Below are positions 1 to 8,551 of a stretch of 64,000 nucleotides of DNA, in pieces. Each line of letters begins with the position of its first letter. The first letter of the stretch is position 1. The stretch lies in assembly GCF_003594885.1 (NCBI RefSeq), contig NZ_QZEZ01000004.1, forward strand, positions 103,629-167,628, read 5' to 3'. Origin of the DNA: Vallicoccus soli. GTDB taxonomy: Bacteria; Actinomycetota; Actinomycetes; Motilibacterales; Motilibacteraceae. The notes under the pieces are model-generated. The model was not told where the DNA came from and ran no database searches. It worked only from the letters and a program-made list of their open reading frames with translations. Made by a program: the position numbers and the translations under genes.

Positions 1-1193
1 GCACGATCGTCGCGGTGCTCGTGGTGCTCACCGGCTACCGCTGGGCGGGTGCGGTCGCCGGGGGCGGGTGGCCCGACCGCTGGCGCGCGTGGGACAACCC
101 CCTGCAGGTCGTGGTCGCGGTGCTCGTGCTCGCGGCCGCCCTCGCCGCGGCCCGCTCGGCCCAGCGCCTCACCGCCGTGCTGCTCGTGGGGGTCACCGGC
201 TACGGCACCGGCGTCCTCTTCGCGCTGCACGGCGCCCCCGACCTGGCGCTGACCCAGTTCCTCGTCGAGACCGTCACGCTCGTGGTGTTCGTCCTCGTGC
301 TGCGCACGCTGCCGAAGCAGATCGTCGACCGGCACACCCGGGCCCAGCGGCGGGGGCGGCTGCTCGTCGCCGTGCCCGCCGGCCTGCTCATGGCCGGCAC
401 GGGCGCGCTGGCGCTCGGTGCGCGCGAGGCGCCGGCCGTCTCGCTCGCGTTCCCGTCCTGGGCGTACGAGTACGGCGGTGGCCGCAACGTCGTCAACGTG
501 ACGCTCGTCGACATCCGCGCCTGGGACACGCTCGGCGAGATCTCGGTGCTCGTCGTCGCGGCGACGGGCGTGGCGAGCCTGGTGTTCCTGCGCGGTCGCA
601 CCGGCGGCCCGCCGCGGCTGCGCGACGAGGAGTCGCCGCCGCTGCCGGCGCCGGCGGTGACCGAGCGCTCGTCCCGCCTGGCCGACACCGGGGCCCACGT
701 GGCGGGGGCGCCCTGGCTGCGCGGCGGCGGGCTGCTGCCCTCGGCGCGCCGGTCGATCGTCCTCGAGATCGTCACCCGCGCGGTGTTCCACACGGTCGTC
801 GTGCTCTCCGTGTACCTGCTCTTCGCCGGCCACAACGCCCCCGGCGGCGGCTTCGCCGGCGGTCTCGTCGCGGGGCTGGCGCTCGTCGTGCGCTACCTCG
901 CCGGCGGCCGGTACGAGCTCGGCGAGGCCGCCCCCGTCGACGCCGGCCTGCTCCTCGGCGCCGGCCTGCTGCTCGCCGGGGGCACCGGCGCCGCAGGGCT
1001 CCTCCTGGGCGCGGACGTGCTGCAGACGACCATCGTCGAGGGGGCCCTGCCGGTCTTCGGCGACGTGAAGCTCGTGACCTCCCTCTTCTTCGACGTCGGC
1101 GTCTACCTCGTGGTCGTGGGGCTCGTGCTCGACGTGCTGCGCAGCCTCGGCGCCGAGGTCGACCGCCGCGAGCACCAGGAGACGACCGCATGA
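1..1193 (+). CDS. mnhA: Na+/H+ antiporter subunit A (C-terminal part, fused to MnhB domain), partial
   Basis: The frame is open from the first base, so the true start lies upstream of the window. The visible ~397 residues are hydrophobic. The first ~200 match the MbhD/MbhE-like tail of Mrp subunit A (stretch GAPDLALTQFLVET). From about residue 245 there is an MnhB-type domain (NAPGGGFAGGLVAGLAL, then FGDVKLVTSLFFDVGVYLVV). Subunit A/B fusions are common in Actinobacteria. The protein is a membrane subunit of the multicomponent Mrp monovalent cation/proton antiporter, used for Na+ and pH homeostasis. Its stop overlaps the start of the mnhC gene (ATGA), so it is the first visible gene of a six-gene translationally coupled operon. 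Confidence 0.9.
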   Translation, partial: TIVAVLVVLTGYRWAGAVAGGGWPDRWRAWDNPLQVVVAVLVLAAALAAARSAQRLTAVLLVGVTGYGTGVLFALHGAPDLALTQFLVETVTLVVFVLVLRTLPKQIVDRHTRAQRRGRLLVAVPAGLLMAGTGALALGAREAPAVSLAFPSWAYEYGGGRNVVNVTLVDIRAWDTLGEISVLVVAATGVASLVFLRGRTGGPPRLRDEESPPLPAPAVTERSSRLADTGAHVAGAPWLRGGGLLPSARRSIVLEIVTRAVFHTVVVLSVYLLFAGHNAPGGGFAGGLVAGLALVVRYLAGGRYELGEAAPVDAGLLLGAGLLLAGGTGAAGLLLGADVLQTTIVEGALPVFGDVKLVTSLFFDVGVYLVVVGLVLDVLRSLGAEVDRREHQETTA

Positions 1194-1729
1194 GCCCGAA
1201 CCTGACCCTGCTCGCCCTCGTCGCCGGCCTCTACGTCGCGGGCACGTACCTGCTGCTCGAACGGAGCCTCACCCGGGTGCTGCTCGGGGTGCTGCTGCTC
1301 GGCAACGGCACCAACGTCCTGCTCGTCAGCGCGGGGGGCCCGGCCGGCGAGGCACCCTTCCACGGCGGCGCGGAGCCGGAGGAGATGAGCGACCCGCTCG
1401 TGCAGGCCCTCGTCCTCACCGCCATCGTCATCACCTTCGGCATGGCCGCCTTCCTGCTCTCGCTCATCCGCCGGGGCTACGAGCTCGGCCGGGAGTCGGG
1501 CCCGGCGGGCGAGGGGGAGTCCGCCCTCGTGGACGACGTCGTGGACGACGCCGAGGACCGTCGGGTGGCCGCCGCCCGGCGCGGCGGCTCCGGCGCCGAC
1601 CCCGACGACACCGACGACACCGACGACACCGACGACACCGACGGGGCGGGCGACGACGGTACGGGGGGCGACGCCGACGGCGACGCCACGGACGGCCTGC
1701 TGCCGCGGGCCCGGGGGGGTCGCCGGTGA
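1190..1729 (+). CDS. mnhC: Na+/H+ antiporter subunit C (MnhC/MrpC)
   Basis: 179 aa, NuoK-like membrane subunit of the Mrp antiporter. Three hydrophobic segments are visible in the first ~105 residues, with the family stretches LLGNGTNVLLVSAGG and DPLVQALVLTAIVITFGMAA. ATG overlaps the subunit A stop (ATGA). Typical MnhC proteins end soon after the third helix; this one has an extra hydrophilic, Asp-rich tail of about 65 residues that contains a DDT tripeptide repeat and looks disordered and cytoplasmic. Its stop overlaps the GTG of mnhD. Confidence 0.93.
   Translation: MSPNLTLLALVAGLYVAGTYLLLERSLTRVLLGVLLLGNGTNVLLVSAGGPAGEAPFHGGAEPEEMSDPLVQALVLTAIVITFGMAAFLLSLIRRGYELGRESGPAGEGESALVDDVVDDAEDRRVAAARRGGSGADPDDTDDTDDTDDTDGAGDDGTGGDADGDATDGLLPRARGGRR
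1603..1638 (+). repeat. 9-nt in-frame tandem repeat in mnhC (four copies)
   Basis: Four exact copies of CGACGACAC, each encoding Asp-Asp-Thr, lie in the acidic tail of MnhC. The period is a multiple of three, so copy-number change would alter tail length without breaking the frame. Confidence 0.9.
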
Positions 1730-3357
1730 TCCGCGTCCTCGCCCCGCTGCCCGTCCTGCTCCCGCTGCTCGGCGCGGGCCTGGCGCTGGCCGTCGGCCGC
1801 CACCCCCGGCTGCAGCGCACCGTGAGCGTCGTCGTGCTCGCGACGGTCCTCGCCGTCGCCGTCGCGCTGCTGCTGCTCGCGGACGACCGGGGCGCCACGT
1901 CCCTCGACGTCGGCGGCTGGCCGGCCCCGCTCGGCATCACCCTCGTCGTGGACCGGCTGTCCGCGCTGTTCCTCGTCGTGTCGACCACCGTGACGCTGGC
2001 CGTCCTCGTCTACGCGGTGGGGCAGGGCGCGTCGGACCGCGACGACGCCAGGACGCCGCTGTCGATCTTCCACCCGACGTACCTCGTCCTCACCGCGGGC
2101 GTGGCGAACGCGTTCCTGTCCGGCGACCTGTTCAACCTGTACGTCGGCTTCGAGGTCCTCCTCGCCGCCAGCTACGTCCTGCTGACCCTCGGCGGGAGCC
2201 AGGAGCGGGTGCGCGCCGGCGTGACGTACGTCGTGGTCAGCCTGCTGTCGTCCCTGGTGTTCCTGGCCGGCATCGCGTTCACGTACGCCGCCACCGGCAC
2301 CCTCAACATGGCGCAGCTGTCGCTGCGGCTGGCCGAGCTGGACGACGGCACGCGCGCCGCGCTCAACGCCGTGCTGCTCGTGGCGTTCGGCATCAAGGCG
2401 GCGGTCTTCCCGCTGTCGTCGTGGCTGCCGGACAGCTACCCGACCGCGCTGGCCCCGGTCACCGCGGTGTTCGCCGGGCTGCTCACGAAGGTCGGCGTCT
2501 ACGCCATCATCCGGGTGCAGACGCTGCTCTTCCCCGACGGCGCGTTCGAGGACGTGCTCATGCTCGCCGCGGGGCTGACGCTCGTCGTGGGGATCCTCGG
2601 CGCGGTCGCGCAGACCGACGTCAAGCGGATGCTGTCCTTCACGCTGGTGAGCCACATCGGCTACATGGTCTTCGGCGTCGCCCTCGGGTCGGCGGCCGGG
2701 CTCGCGGGCGCGATCTTCTACGTGGCGCACCACATCCTCATCCAGACCGTGCTCTTCCTCGCCGTCGGGCTCGTCGAGCGGCACGCGGGCACGACGTCGC
2801 TCACCCGCCTCGGCGGCCTGGCCGCGGCGTCCCCGCTGCTCGCGGTGCTCTTCTTCGTGCCCGCGATGAACCTCGCCGGCATCCCGCCGCTGTCCGGCTT
2901 CATCGGCAAGGCGGGCCTGCTGCGCGCGGGCGTCGAGGACGGCGGCCCGGCGGCGTGGGCGCTCGTCGGCGCCGGGACGCTGACCAGCCTGCTCACCCTG
3001 TACGCCGTGGCCAAGGTCTGGTCCAAGGCCTTCTGGCGCCCGCGCGAGGAGGCGCCGCAGGTCGCCGCCGCCGCGGCGGCGGACACCGGCGCGACCTCGT
3101 ACGCCGTCGTCGCGGCCACCGGGCGCCCGGGGAGCCCGGAGACCGCGCCGGCCCTCGACGCGGTCGGCGGGGACGAGGTGGCCGCCCCCGCGCCGCGGTC
3201 GCGCACCATGGTCGCCTCGACCGTCGTGCTCCTCGCGGTCAGCCTGTCCCTGACCGTCCTGGCGGGCCCCCTGTACGGGCTCGCCGACCGCGCCGCGGAC
3301 GACCTGCTGGAGCGCTCGCCGTACCTGCGCGCCGCGACGACGGCGGGTGCGCCGTGA
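1726..3357 (+). CDS. mnhD: Na+/H+ antiporter subunit D (MnhD/MrpD)
   Basis: 543 aa polytopic protein of the NuoL/M/N-like proton-translocating family. Seen: LFNLYVGFEVLLAASYVLL near residue 130, the conserved helix GIKAAVFPLSSWLPDSYPTA (with the key Lys) near 225, and QTDVKRMLSFTLVSHIGYM near 300. Length is somewhat above the usual ~500 because of an Ala-rich cytoplasmic insertion near 445-490 and a final transmembrane helix. GTG start overlaps the mnhC stop (GTGA). It should form one of the ion-translocating channels of the Mrp complex with subunit A. Confidence 0.95.
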   Translation: MIRVLAPLPVLLPLLGAGLALAVGRHPRLQRTVSVVVLATVLAVAVALLLLADDRGATSLDVGGWPAPLGITLVVDRLSALFLVVSTTVTLAVLVYAVGQGASDRDDARTPLSIFHPTYLVLTAGVANAFLSGDLFNLYVGFEVLLAASYVLLTLGGSQERVRAGVTYVVVSLLSSLVFLAGIAFTYAATGTLNMAQLSLRLAELDDGTRAALNAVLLVAFGIKAAVFPLSSWLPDSYPTALAPVTAVFAGLLTKVGVYAIIRVQTLLFPDGAFEDVLMLAAGLTLVVGILGAVAQTDVKRMLSFTLVSHIGYMVFGVALGSAAGLAGAIFYVAHHILIQTVLFLAVGLVERHAGTTSLTRLGGLAAASPLLAVLFFVPAMNLAGIPPLSGFIGKAGLLRAGVEDGGPAAWALVGAGTLTSLLTLYAVAKVWSKAFWRPREEAPQVAAAAAADTGATSYAVVAATGRPGSPETAPALDAVGGDEVAAPAPRSRTMVASTVVLLAVSLSLTVLAGPLYGLADRAADDLLERSPYLRAATTAGAP

Positions 3358-3953
3358 CCGCGCACCTGCGCGGGGCCCGGGGGCTGGTGCGCCACCTGCC
3401 GCCGCTGCTCTGGCTCGCCCTGGTCTGGACGATGCTCTGGGGCACCTTCAGCGTCGGCAACCTCGTCGCCGGGCTGCTCGTGGGCCTCGTCGTGACGGCG
3501 GTGCTGCCGCTGCCGGTCGTCGTGCTGGGCGGGCGGCTGGACCCCCTGGCGCTGCTGGGGCTCCTCGCGCACATGCTGCGCCAGCTCGTCGTGTCGAGCG
3601 CGCACCTGGCGTGGCTGTCGCTGCGCCCGGGGCCGCCGCCGCTCGCGGCGGTCGTCGCGGTGCCGCTGCGCAGCCGCTCCGACCTGCTGGTCACGCTCAC
3701 CGCGGAAGCGGTGTCCCTCACCCCGGGCAGCCTCGTCCTCGAGGTCAGCCGGCGCACGCTCTACTGCCACGTGCTCGACGTGAGCAGCGCGCAGGAGGCC
3801 CAGCGCTTCCGCACCGAGGTGCTCGACCTCGAGCGCCGCATCGTGCGGGCCGTCGGCGGGCCGTCGGCCATCGCCCGGCTCGCCGGCGCCCCGCCCGTCC
3901 CCGACCCGCCCGCCACCGCCCCGCCGCCCCCCACCCACGAGGAGGCCCCGTGA
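3354..3953 (+). CDS. mnhE: Na+/H+ antiporter subunit E (MnhE/MrpE)
   Basis: 199 aa. Two N-terminal membrane helices (LLWLALVWTMLWGTFSVGN and GLLVGLVVTAVLPLPVVVL) are followed by the soluble MnhE domain with SLTPGSLVLEVSRRTLYCHV, which matches the family stretch TPGT..L...L.VH.LD. A Pro-rich C-terminal tail of ~20 residues is lineage-specific. GTG overlaps the mnhD stop, and the stop overlaps mnhF. Confidence 0.93.
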   Translation: MTAHLRGARGLVRHLPPLLWLALVWTMLWGTFSVGNLVAGLLVGLVVTAVLPLPVVVLGGRLDPLALLGLLAHMLRQLVVSSAHLAWLSLRPGPPPLAAVVAVPLRSRSDLLVTLTAEAVSLTPGSLVLEVSRRTLYCHVLDVSSAQEAQRFRTEVLDLERRIVRAVGGPSAIARLAGAPPVPDPPATAPPPPTHEEAP

Positions 3954-4237
3954 CCGTCGTCGGCGTCGTCGTCGCCGTCCTGCTGTCCGCCGCCGCGGCG
4001 CTGTGCGTGCTGCGCATGCTCCGCGGCCCCGCCACCCTCGACCGCGTGGTCGCCACCGACATGCTGCTGGCCGTGGTGGTGTGCGGCCTCGCCGCGTACG
4101 CGGCCGTCACCCGCGCGTCGTACGTCGTGCCGGTGGCGGTGGTCGTCGCCCTGCTCGGCTTCACCGGCTCGACGAGCATCGCCCGCTCGGTCGGCCGGCA
4201 GGTGCCGCCGCCCCCGGCACCCCGGGACCCGGCGTGA
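3950..4237 (+). CDS. mnhF: Na+/H+ antiporter subunit F (MnhF/MrpF)
   Basis: 95 aa small membrane protein with three helices. The family signature RMLRGPATLDRVVATDML is at residues ~23-40. GTG overlaps the mnhE stop by four bases, and the stop overlaps the GTG of mnhG. Structural subunit of the Mrp antiporter. Confidence 0.93.
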   Translation: MTVVGVVVAVLLSAAAALCVLRMLRGPATLDRVVATDMLLAVVVCGLAAYAAVTRASYVVPVAVVVALLGFTGSTSIARSVGRQVPPPPAPRDPA

Positions 4238-4575
4238 GCACCGCCCTCGACGTCCTCGCGGCCGTCCTGCTGATCAGCGGGGCCGCGCTCGCGCTCGCCG
4301 CGTCGGTCGGCGTGCTGCGCTTCCCCGACGTCCTGTCGCGGATGCACGCCGCGACCAAGCCGCAGGTCCTGGGCATGCTCCTCGTCCTCGCCGGGGCCGC
4401 CGTGCGGCTGCGGACCAGCGTCGACGTCTGGATGCTCGTGCTGACCGGCGCCTTCCAGCTGATGACGGCGCCGGTCGCGGCCCACCTCGTCGGCCGCCTG
4501 GCCTACCGCACCCGGCACGTGCGCACCGACCTGCTCGTCTGCGACGAGCTGGCCGACGCGCCCGACCGGCCCTGA
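4234..4575 (+). CDS. mnhG: Na+/H+ antiporter subunit G (MnhG/MrpG)
   Basis: 113 aa, three predicted helices, with the MnhG stretch [20 protein letters not shown] at residues ~24-43. GTG overlaps the mnhF stop. Last gene of the mnh operon; ~100 bp separate it from the next gene, and I see no clear terminator there. Confidence 0.93.
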   Translation: MSTALDVLAAVLLISGAALALAASVGVLRFPDVLSRMHAATKPQVLGMLLVLAGAAVRLRTSVDVWMLVLTGAFQLMTAPVAAHLVGRLAYRTRHVRTDLLVCDELADAPDRP

Positions 4576-4672
4576 CGGGGCCGCCCGGCAGCGCGGCAGC
4601 GGCACCGATGAGTACGGCCGCCGGCGCCGGTCCACCCCGGAGGACGACCGCAGGCCGGTGGAGGGAGCGGGC

Positions 4673-5788
4673 ATGGCACGCGTACGGGTGCTGGTGGGCA
4701 CGCGCAAGGGGGCCTTCGTGCTGAGCGCGGACGGCACGCGGCGGGACTGGCGGGTGGAGGGCCCGCACTTCGCGGGCTGGGAGGTCTACCACGTCGCGGG
4801 GAGCCGGGCCGAGCCCGACCGGCTCTTCGCCTCGCAAAGCAGCGGCTGGTTCGGGCAGGTGGTGCAGCGCTCCGACGACGGCGGCGCGTCCTGGTCGCCG
4901 GTCGGCAGCGACTTCCGCTACGACGGCGAGCCGGGCACGCACCAGTGGTACGACGGCACCCAGCGGCCCTGGGCGTTCACGAGGGTGTGGCACCTCGAGC
5001 CCTCGGCCACCGACCCCGACCTGGTGCACGCCGGCGCCGAGGACGCCGCGCTCTTCCGCTCCACCGACGGCGGCGCGACGTGGTCGGAGCTGACGGGCCT
5101 GCGCACCCACCCCTCCGGCCCGTCCTGGCAGCCCGGCGCGGGCGGCATGTGCCTGCACACCGTCGCCCCGCACCCCACCGACCCGCTGAGCATGCTCGTG
5201 GCCATCTCGGCGGCCGGCGTCTTCCGCACGGACGACGGCGGGGAGACCTGGCACCCCTCGAACACCGGCCTGTCCTCCGGGTCCATCCCCGACCCCGAGG
5301 CGGACGTCGGCCACTGCGTGCACCGCCTCTCGCGCCACCCCTCCCGCCCGGACACCGTCTACATGCAGAAGCACTGGGACGTCATGCGCAGCGACGACGG
5401 CGGGCGCTCCTGGCGGGAGGTGTCCGGCGACCTGCCGTGCGACTTCGGCTTCCCGGTGCAGGTGCACGCCCACGAACCCGAGACCGTGTACGTCGTCCCC
5501 ATCACCTCCGACGAGCTGCACGTCCCGCCGGAGGGGCGCCTGCGCGTCTACCGCTCGCGCACCGGCGGCGAGGAGTGGGAGCCCCTGACGCGGGGCCTGC
5601 CGCAGGAGCACTGCTACGTCAACGTGCTGCGCGACGCCATGGCCGTCGACGAGCTCGACGGGTGTGGGGTCTACTTCGGCACCACGGGCGGGCAGGTCTA
5701 CTGCTCGCCCGACGGCGGCGACACCTGGGACGCGGTCGTCCGCGACCTGCCGCCGGTCCTGTCGGTGGAGGTGCAGACGCTGCCATGA
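4673..5788 (+). CDS. BNR/sialidase-like beta-propeller protein
   Basis: 371 aa, no signal peptide and no membrane segment, so probably cytoplasmic. Repeated Asp-box motifs are visible ([60 protein letters not shown]), each marking a propeller blade as in sialidases and photosystem-stability-factor-like proteins. The real substrate is unknown. ATG at 4673 was chosen because GGAGG lies 8 bases upstream. Its stop overlaps the ATG of the following MoaD-like gene, so the two proteins are probably made together. The sialidase catalytic residues are not evident; I would not call it a sialidase. Confidence 0.85.
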   Translation: MARVRVLVGTRKGAFVLSADGTRRDWRVEGPHFAGWEVYHVAGSRAEPDRLFASQSSGWFGQVVQRSDDGGASWSPVGSDFRYDGEPGTHQWYDGTQRPWAFTRVWHLEPSATDPDLVHAGAEDAALFRSTDGGATWSELTGLRTHPSGPSWQPGAGGMCLHTVAPHPTDPLSMLVAISAAGVFRTDDGGETWHPSNTGLSSGSIPDPEADVGHCVHRLSRHPSRPDTVYMQKHWDVMRSDDGGRSWREVSGDLPCDFGFPVQVHAHEPETVYVVPITSDELHVPPEGRLRVYRSRTGGEEWEPLTRGLPQEHCYVNVLRDAMAVDELDGCGVYFGTTGGQVYCSPDGGDTWDAVVRDLPPVLSVEVQTLP

Positions 5789-6099
5789 GCGACGGGACCA
5801 CCGTGGTGACCGTCGTGCTGCCCGGGCACCTGCGCGCCCTCGCCCGGGTGGACGGCGACGTGCCGGTACGGGTCGAGGGCCCGGTCACCCAGGCGTCCGT
5901 GCTCGACGCCCTCGAGGCCCTGCACCCGGTGCTGCGCGGCCGGGTGCGCGACCAGGCGACGGGCCGCCGCCGCGCCTTCGTCCGCTTCTTCGCCTGTCAG
6001 GAGGACCTCTCGCACGAGCCCCCCGACGCCCCGCTGCCCGCCGACGTCGCCGAGGGGAAGCAGCCCTTCGTCGTCGTCGGCGCCATGGCCGGCGGGTAG
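5785..6099 (+). CDS. MoaD/ThiS-family ubiquitin-like protein
   Basis: 104 aa. Beta-grasp pattern with [20 protein letters not shown] in the region that precedes the helix of MoaD/ThiS proteins. The C-terminus is AMAGG, the Gly-Gly tail that is adenylated and thiocarboxylated in sulfur carriers. ATGA overlap with the propeller gene. No MoeB/ThiF-type activating enzyme or molybdopterin gene is in the window, so the pathway is open. Function as a sulfur donor is inferred only from the tail. Confidence 0.8.
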   Translation: MSDGTTVVTVVLPGHLRALARVDGDVPVRVEGPVTQASVLDALEALHPVLRGRVRDQATGRRRAFVRFFACQEDLSHEPPDAPLPADVAEGKQPFVVVGAMAGG

Positions 6100-6220
6100 C
6101 GCCCTCCGCGCACGACCACGGCGGTGCTGACCCCGCCGCGATCATGCACGACCTCGGCCGTGATCATGCACGACCTCGGCCGTGATCATGCACGACCTCG
6201 GCCGTGATCACGCACGGGGT
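6097..6220. repeat. Stop-abutting dispersed repeat with 22-nt tandem array
   Basis: Begins with the TAG of the MoaD-like gene. The 19-nt string TAGCGCCCTCCGCGCACGA recurs exactly at 25601-25619. From 6141 a 22-nt unit (starting ATCATGCACGACC) is repeated exactly at 6141-6162, 6163-6184 and 6185-6206, then breaks off at 6207-6220. In reverse complement the unit resembles the 22-nt units at 25636-25723. The array lies between convergent genes, so a terminator role is possible. There are no spacers, so it is not CRISPR. Confidence 0.85.
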
Positions 6221-6228
6221 GGCGCTCC

Positions 6229-7497
6229 TCAGAGGTCGCCGAGGGCGGTGAGGGGGGACTCGACGCAGTCGGCGACGTAGCGCAGGAAGCCGCCGGCCGT
6301 GCCGCCGTCGCAGACGCGGTGGTCGAACGCCAGCGTCAGCTGGGTGACCGTGCGGACGGCGAGCTGCCCGTCCACGACCCAGGGCCGCTCGACGACGCGC
6401 CCCATGCCGAGGATCGCCACCTCGGGGTGGTTGATGATCGCGGCGGAGCCGTCGATGCCGAAGACGCCGTAGTTGTTGACGGTGAACGTGCCGCCGGTCA
6501 GGTCGGAGGGTGCGAGCGCGCCGGCGCGGGCCGCACGGGTGCGCTCGGCGAGGGCGGCGGCCAGCTCGCGCGTCGTGAGGCGGTGCGCGTCGCGGACGAC
6601 CGGGACGACGAGGCCGCGGTCGGTCTGCGCGGCGAAGCCGAGGTGCACGTGGTGCGGGACGACGATCTCGTCCTCGGTGACCCGCCCGCCCAGCTCCGGG
6701 TAGCGCTTCAGCCCGAGCAGCGCGAACCGGGCGAGGAGCGTCAGCAGCCCGACCGGCTGCTCCGGCGCGCGGGCGGTGAGCGCCGCCTTGGCTGCGACCA
6801 GGTCGGTCGCGTCGACGTCCACCCACACCGTCGCCTCGGGGATCTCCCGGCGCGAGCGGCTGAGCTTCTCGGCGATCGCGCGCCGGGCGCCGCGCAGCGG
6901 CACGCGGGTGACGTCCTCGTCCGGGGTGGGCGCTGCGGGTACGGGCGCCGGCGCCGGCGTCGCGGCCGCAGCCCGCTCGGCCAGCGCCTTCTCGACGTCG
7001 GCGCGCCGGACGATGCCGTCGGGCCCGGTGCCGCGCAGCGACGCCAGGTCGAGGCCGGCGTCGCGGGCGATCCGACGCACCAGCGGCGACACGACCTGCA
7101 CCCGCTCGGGCCAGCTCTCGACGGGCGCGGCCGGGGCGAGGGCGACCGGCTCCGGGCGCCGCCGGGACCTGCGCGCACGGCGCGGGGACGTCGCGGTGCC
7201 GTACCCGACGAGGACCGCCCCGCTCTCCACGCCCGGCTCCTGCACGCCCTGCCGCTCCGGCCGCTGCTCGCCGACGCTGACGAGCGGCGACCCGACGCCC
7301 AGGACAGCGCCTTCCTCCGCGTGCAGCGCGGTGACGACGCCGGCCCAGGGGACGGGCACCTCGACGACGGCCTTGGCGGTCTCGACCTCGGCGACGACCT
7401 GGTCGACCTCGACGGCGTCGCCGACGGCGACCCGCCAGCGCACCACCTCGGCGTCCTCGAGGCCCTCGCCGAGGTCGGGGAGGAGGAAGTCAGGCAC
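6229..7497 (-). CDS. bkdC: Dihydrolipoamide acyltransferase E2 of a branched-chain 2-oxoacid dehydrogenase complex
   Basis: 422 aa. One lipoyl domain at residues 1-78 with the lipoyl lysine in VETAKAVVEV (Lys42), a peripheral-subunit binding domain near 135-170 (SPLVRRIARDAGLDLASLRG), then the catalytic domain ending with FDHRVCDGGTAGGFLRYV (HxxxDG motif). Transfers the acyl group from lipoate to CoA. ATG overlaps the E1beta stop by 8 bases. The neighbouring E1 genes and Lrp-type regulator favour branched-chain substrates (valine, leucine, isoleucine catabolism or branched fatty-acid primers) over pyruvate, but substrate cannot be read from sequence alone. Confidence 0.9.
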   Translation of the reverse strand: MPDFLLPDLGEGLEDAEVVRWRVAVGDAVEVDQVVAEVETAKAVVEVPVPWAGVVTALHAEEGAVLGVGSPLVSVGEQRPERQGVQEPGVESGAVLVGYGTATSPRRARRSRRRPEPVALAPAAPVESWPERVQVVSPLVRRIARDAGLDLASLRGTGPDGIVRRADVEKALAERAAAATPAPAPVPAAPTPDEDVTRVPLRGARRAIAEKLSRSRREIPEATVWVDVDATDLVAAKAALTARAPEQPVGLLTLLARFALLGLKRYPELGGRVTEDEIVVPHHVHLGFAAQTDRGLVVPVVRDAHRLTTRELAAALAERTRAARAGALAPSDLTGGTFTVNNYGVFGIDGSAAIINHPEVAILGMGRVVERPWVVDGQLAVRTVTQLTLAFDHRVCDGGTAGGFLRYVADCVESPLTALGDL

Positions 7498-8551
7498 GGC
7501 GGGCTCCGTACGGGGCGGGGCACGGCTCGGGCTGGTCGTCCCACTGGAGGCGGGCGACGGTGTCGAGGATGCGGTCCACGCTCGGCAGGTGGTGCTGCTC
7601 GAGCTTCGGCGGCGGGTAGGGGATGTCGAAGCCGGTGACGCGCAGCACCGGCGCCTCGAGGTGGTGGAAGCACCGCTCGGTGATCCGCTGCGCGACCTCG
7701 GCGCCGAGCCCGCCCGACCCCGGCGCCTCGTGGACGACGACGGCGCGGCCGGTCCGGCGTACGGACGCGGTGAGGGTGGCGTCGTCGATCGGCGAGAGGC
7801 TGCGCAGGTCGACGACCTCGACGTCCCAGCCCTCCTCGACGGCGGCGTCGGCCGCCTCGAGCGCGGTGGCGACCGTGCCGCCGTACGTGACGAGGGTGAC
7901 GTCGCGCCCGGGCCGGCGGACGACCGCCTCGTCGAGCGCGGGCCCGTCGGCGGTGAGCTCGGCGGCCTCCTTGCTCCAGTAGCGGCGCTTGGGCTCGAGC
8001 AGCACGACGGGGTCGGGGCAGGCGATGGCCTGGCGCATCATCCGGTAGGCGTCGGCCGGCGTCGCCGGCGTGACGACGCGCAGGCCCGGGGTGTGGGCGT
8101 AGTACGCCTCGGAGGAGTCGCAGTGGTGCTCGACGCCGCCGATGCCACCGCCGTAGGGCACGCGGACCACGACGGGCAGCGCGACCGCGCCGCGGGTGCG
8201 GTTGCGCAGCTTGGCGAGGTGGCTGGTCACCTGCTCGAAGGCGGGGTACGCGAAGGCGTCGAACTGCATCTCGACGACCGGCACGAGCCCGCCCATCGCC
8301 ATGCCGATCGCGGTGCCGACGATGCCGGACTCGGCGAGCGGTGTGTCGACGACGCGGCGGTCGCCGAAGCGCGCGGCGAGCCCGTCGGTGACCCGGAAGA
8401 CGCCGCCGAGCGTGCCGACGTCCTCGCCGAGGACGACGACGCGCGGGTCCTGCTCGAGGGCGTCGGCGAGCGCCGCGTTGAGCGCGCCGGCCATCGTGAC
8501 GGTGGCGGGGGCGGCGGCGGGGCCGGCGGGCCGCTCCAGGGTCTCGGTCAC
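7490..8551 (-). CDS. bkdB: 2-oxoacid dehydrogenase E1 component, beta subunit
   Basis: 353 aa transketolase-like beta subunit. Typical stretches: VVVLGEDVGTLGGVFRVTDGL, RVVDTPLAESGIVGTAIGMA, GGIGGVEHHCDSSEAYYAHT and the C-terminal VTGFDIPYPPPKLEQHHLP. Forms the alpha2beta2 thiamine-diphosphate decarboxylase with the upstream alpha subunit. GTG start overlaps the E1alpha stop (GTGA). Confidence 0.92.
   Translation of the reverse strand: MTETLERPAGPAAAPATVTMAGALNAALADALEQDPRVVVLGEDVGTLGGVFRVTDGLAARFGDRRVVDTPLAESGIVGTAIGMAMGGLVPVVEMQFDAFAYPAFEQVTSHLAKLRNRTRGAVALPVVVRVPYGGGIGGVEHHCDSSEAYYAHTPGLRVVTPATPADAYRMMRQAIACPDPVVLLEPKRRYWSKEAAELTADGPALDEAVVRRPGRDVTLVTYGGTVATALEAADAAVEEGWDVEVVDLRSLSPIDDATLTASVRRTGRAVVVHEAPGSGGLGAEVAQRITERCFHHLEAPVLRVTGFDIPYPPPKLEQHHLPSVDRILDTVARLQWDDQPEPCPAPYGARRA

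Noticed and set aside
4673..5788. Sialidase annotation of the BNR protein
   Set aside because: Asp boxes occur in many propellers; no Arg triad or secretion signal is visible, so enzymatic activity was not claimed.
6141..6206. CRISPR-like appearance of the 22-nt repeats
   Set aside because: The units are contiguous with no spacers, and no cas genes are present.
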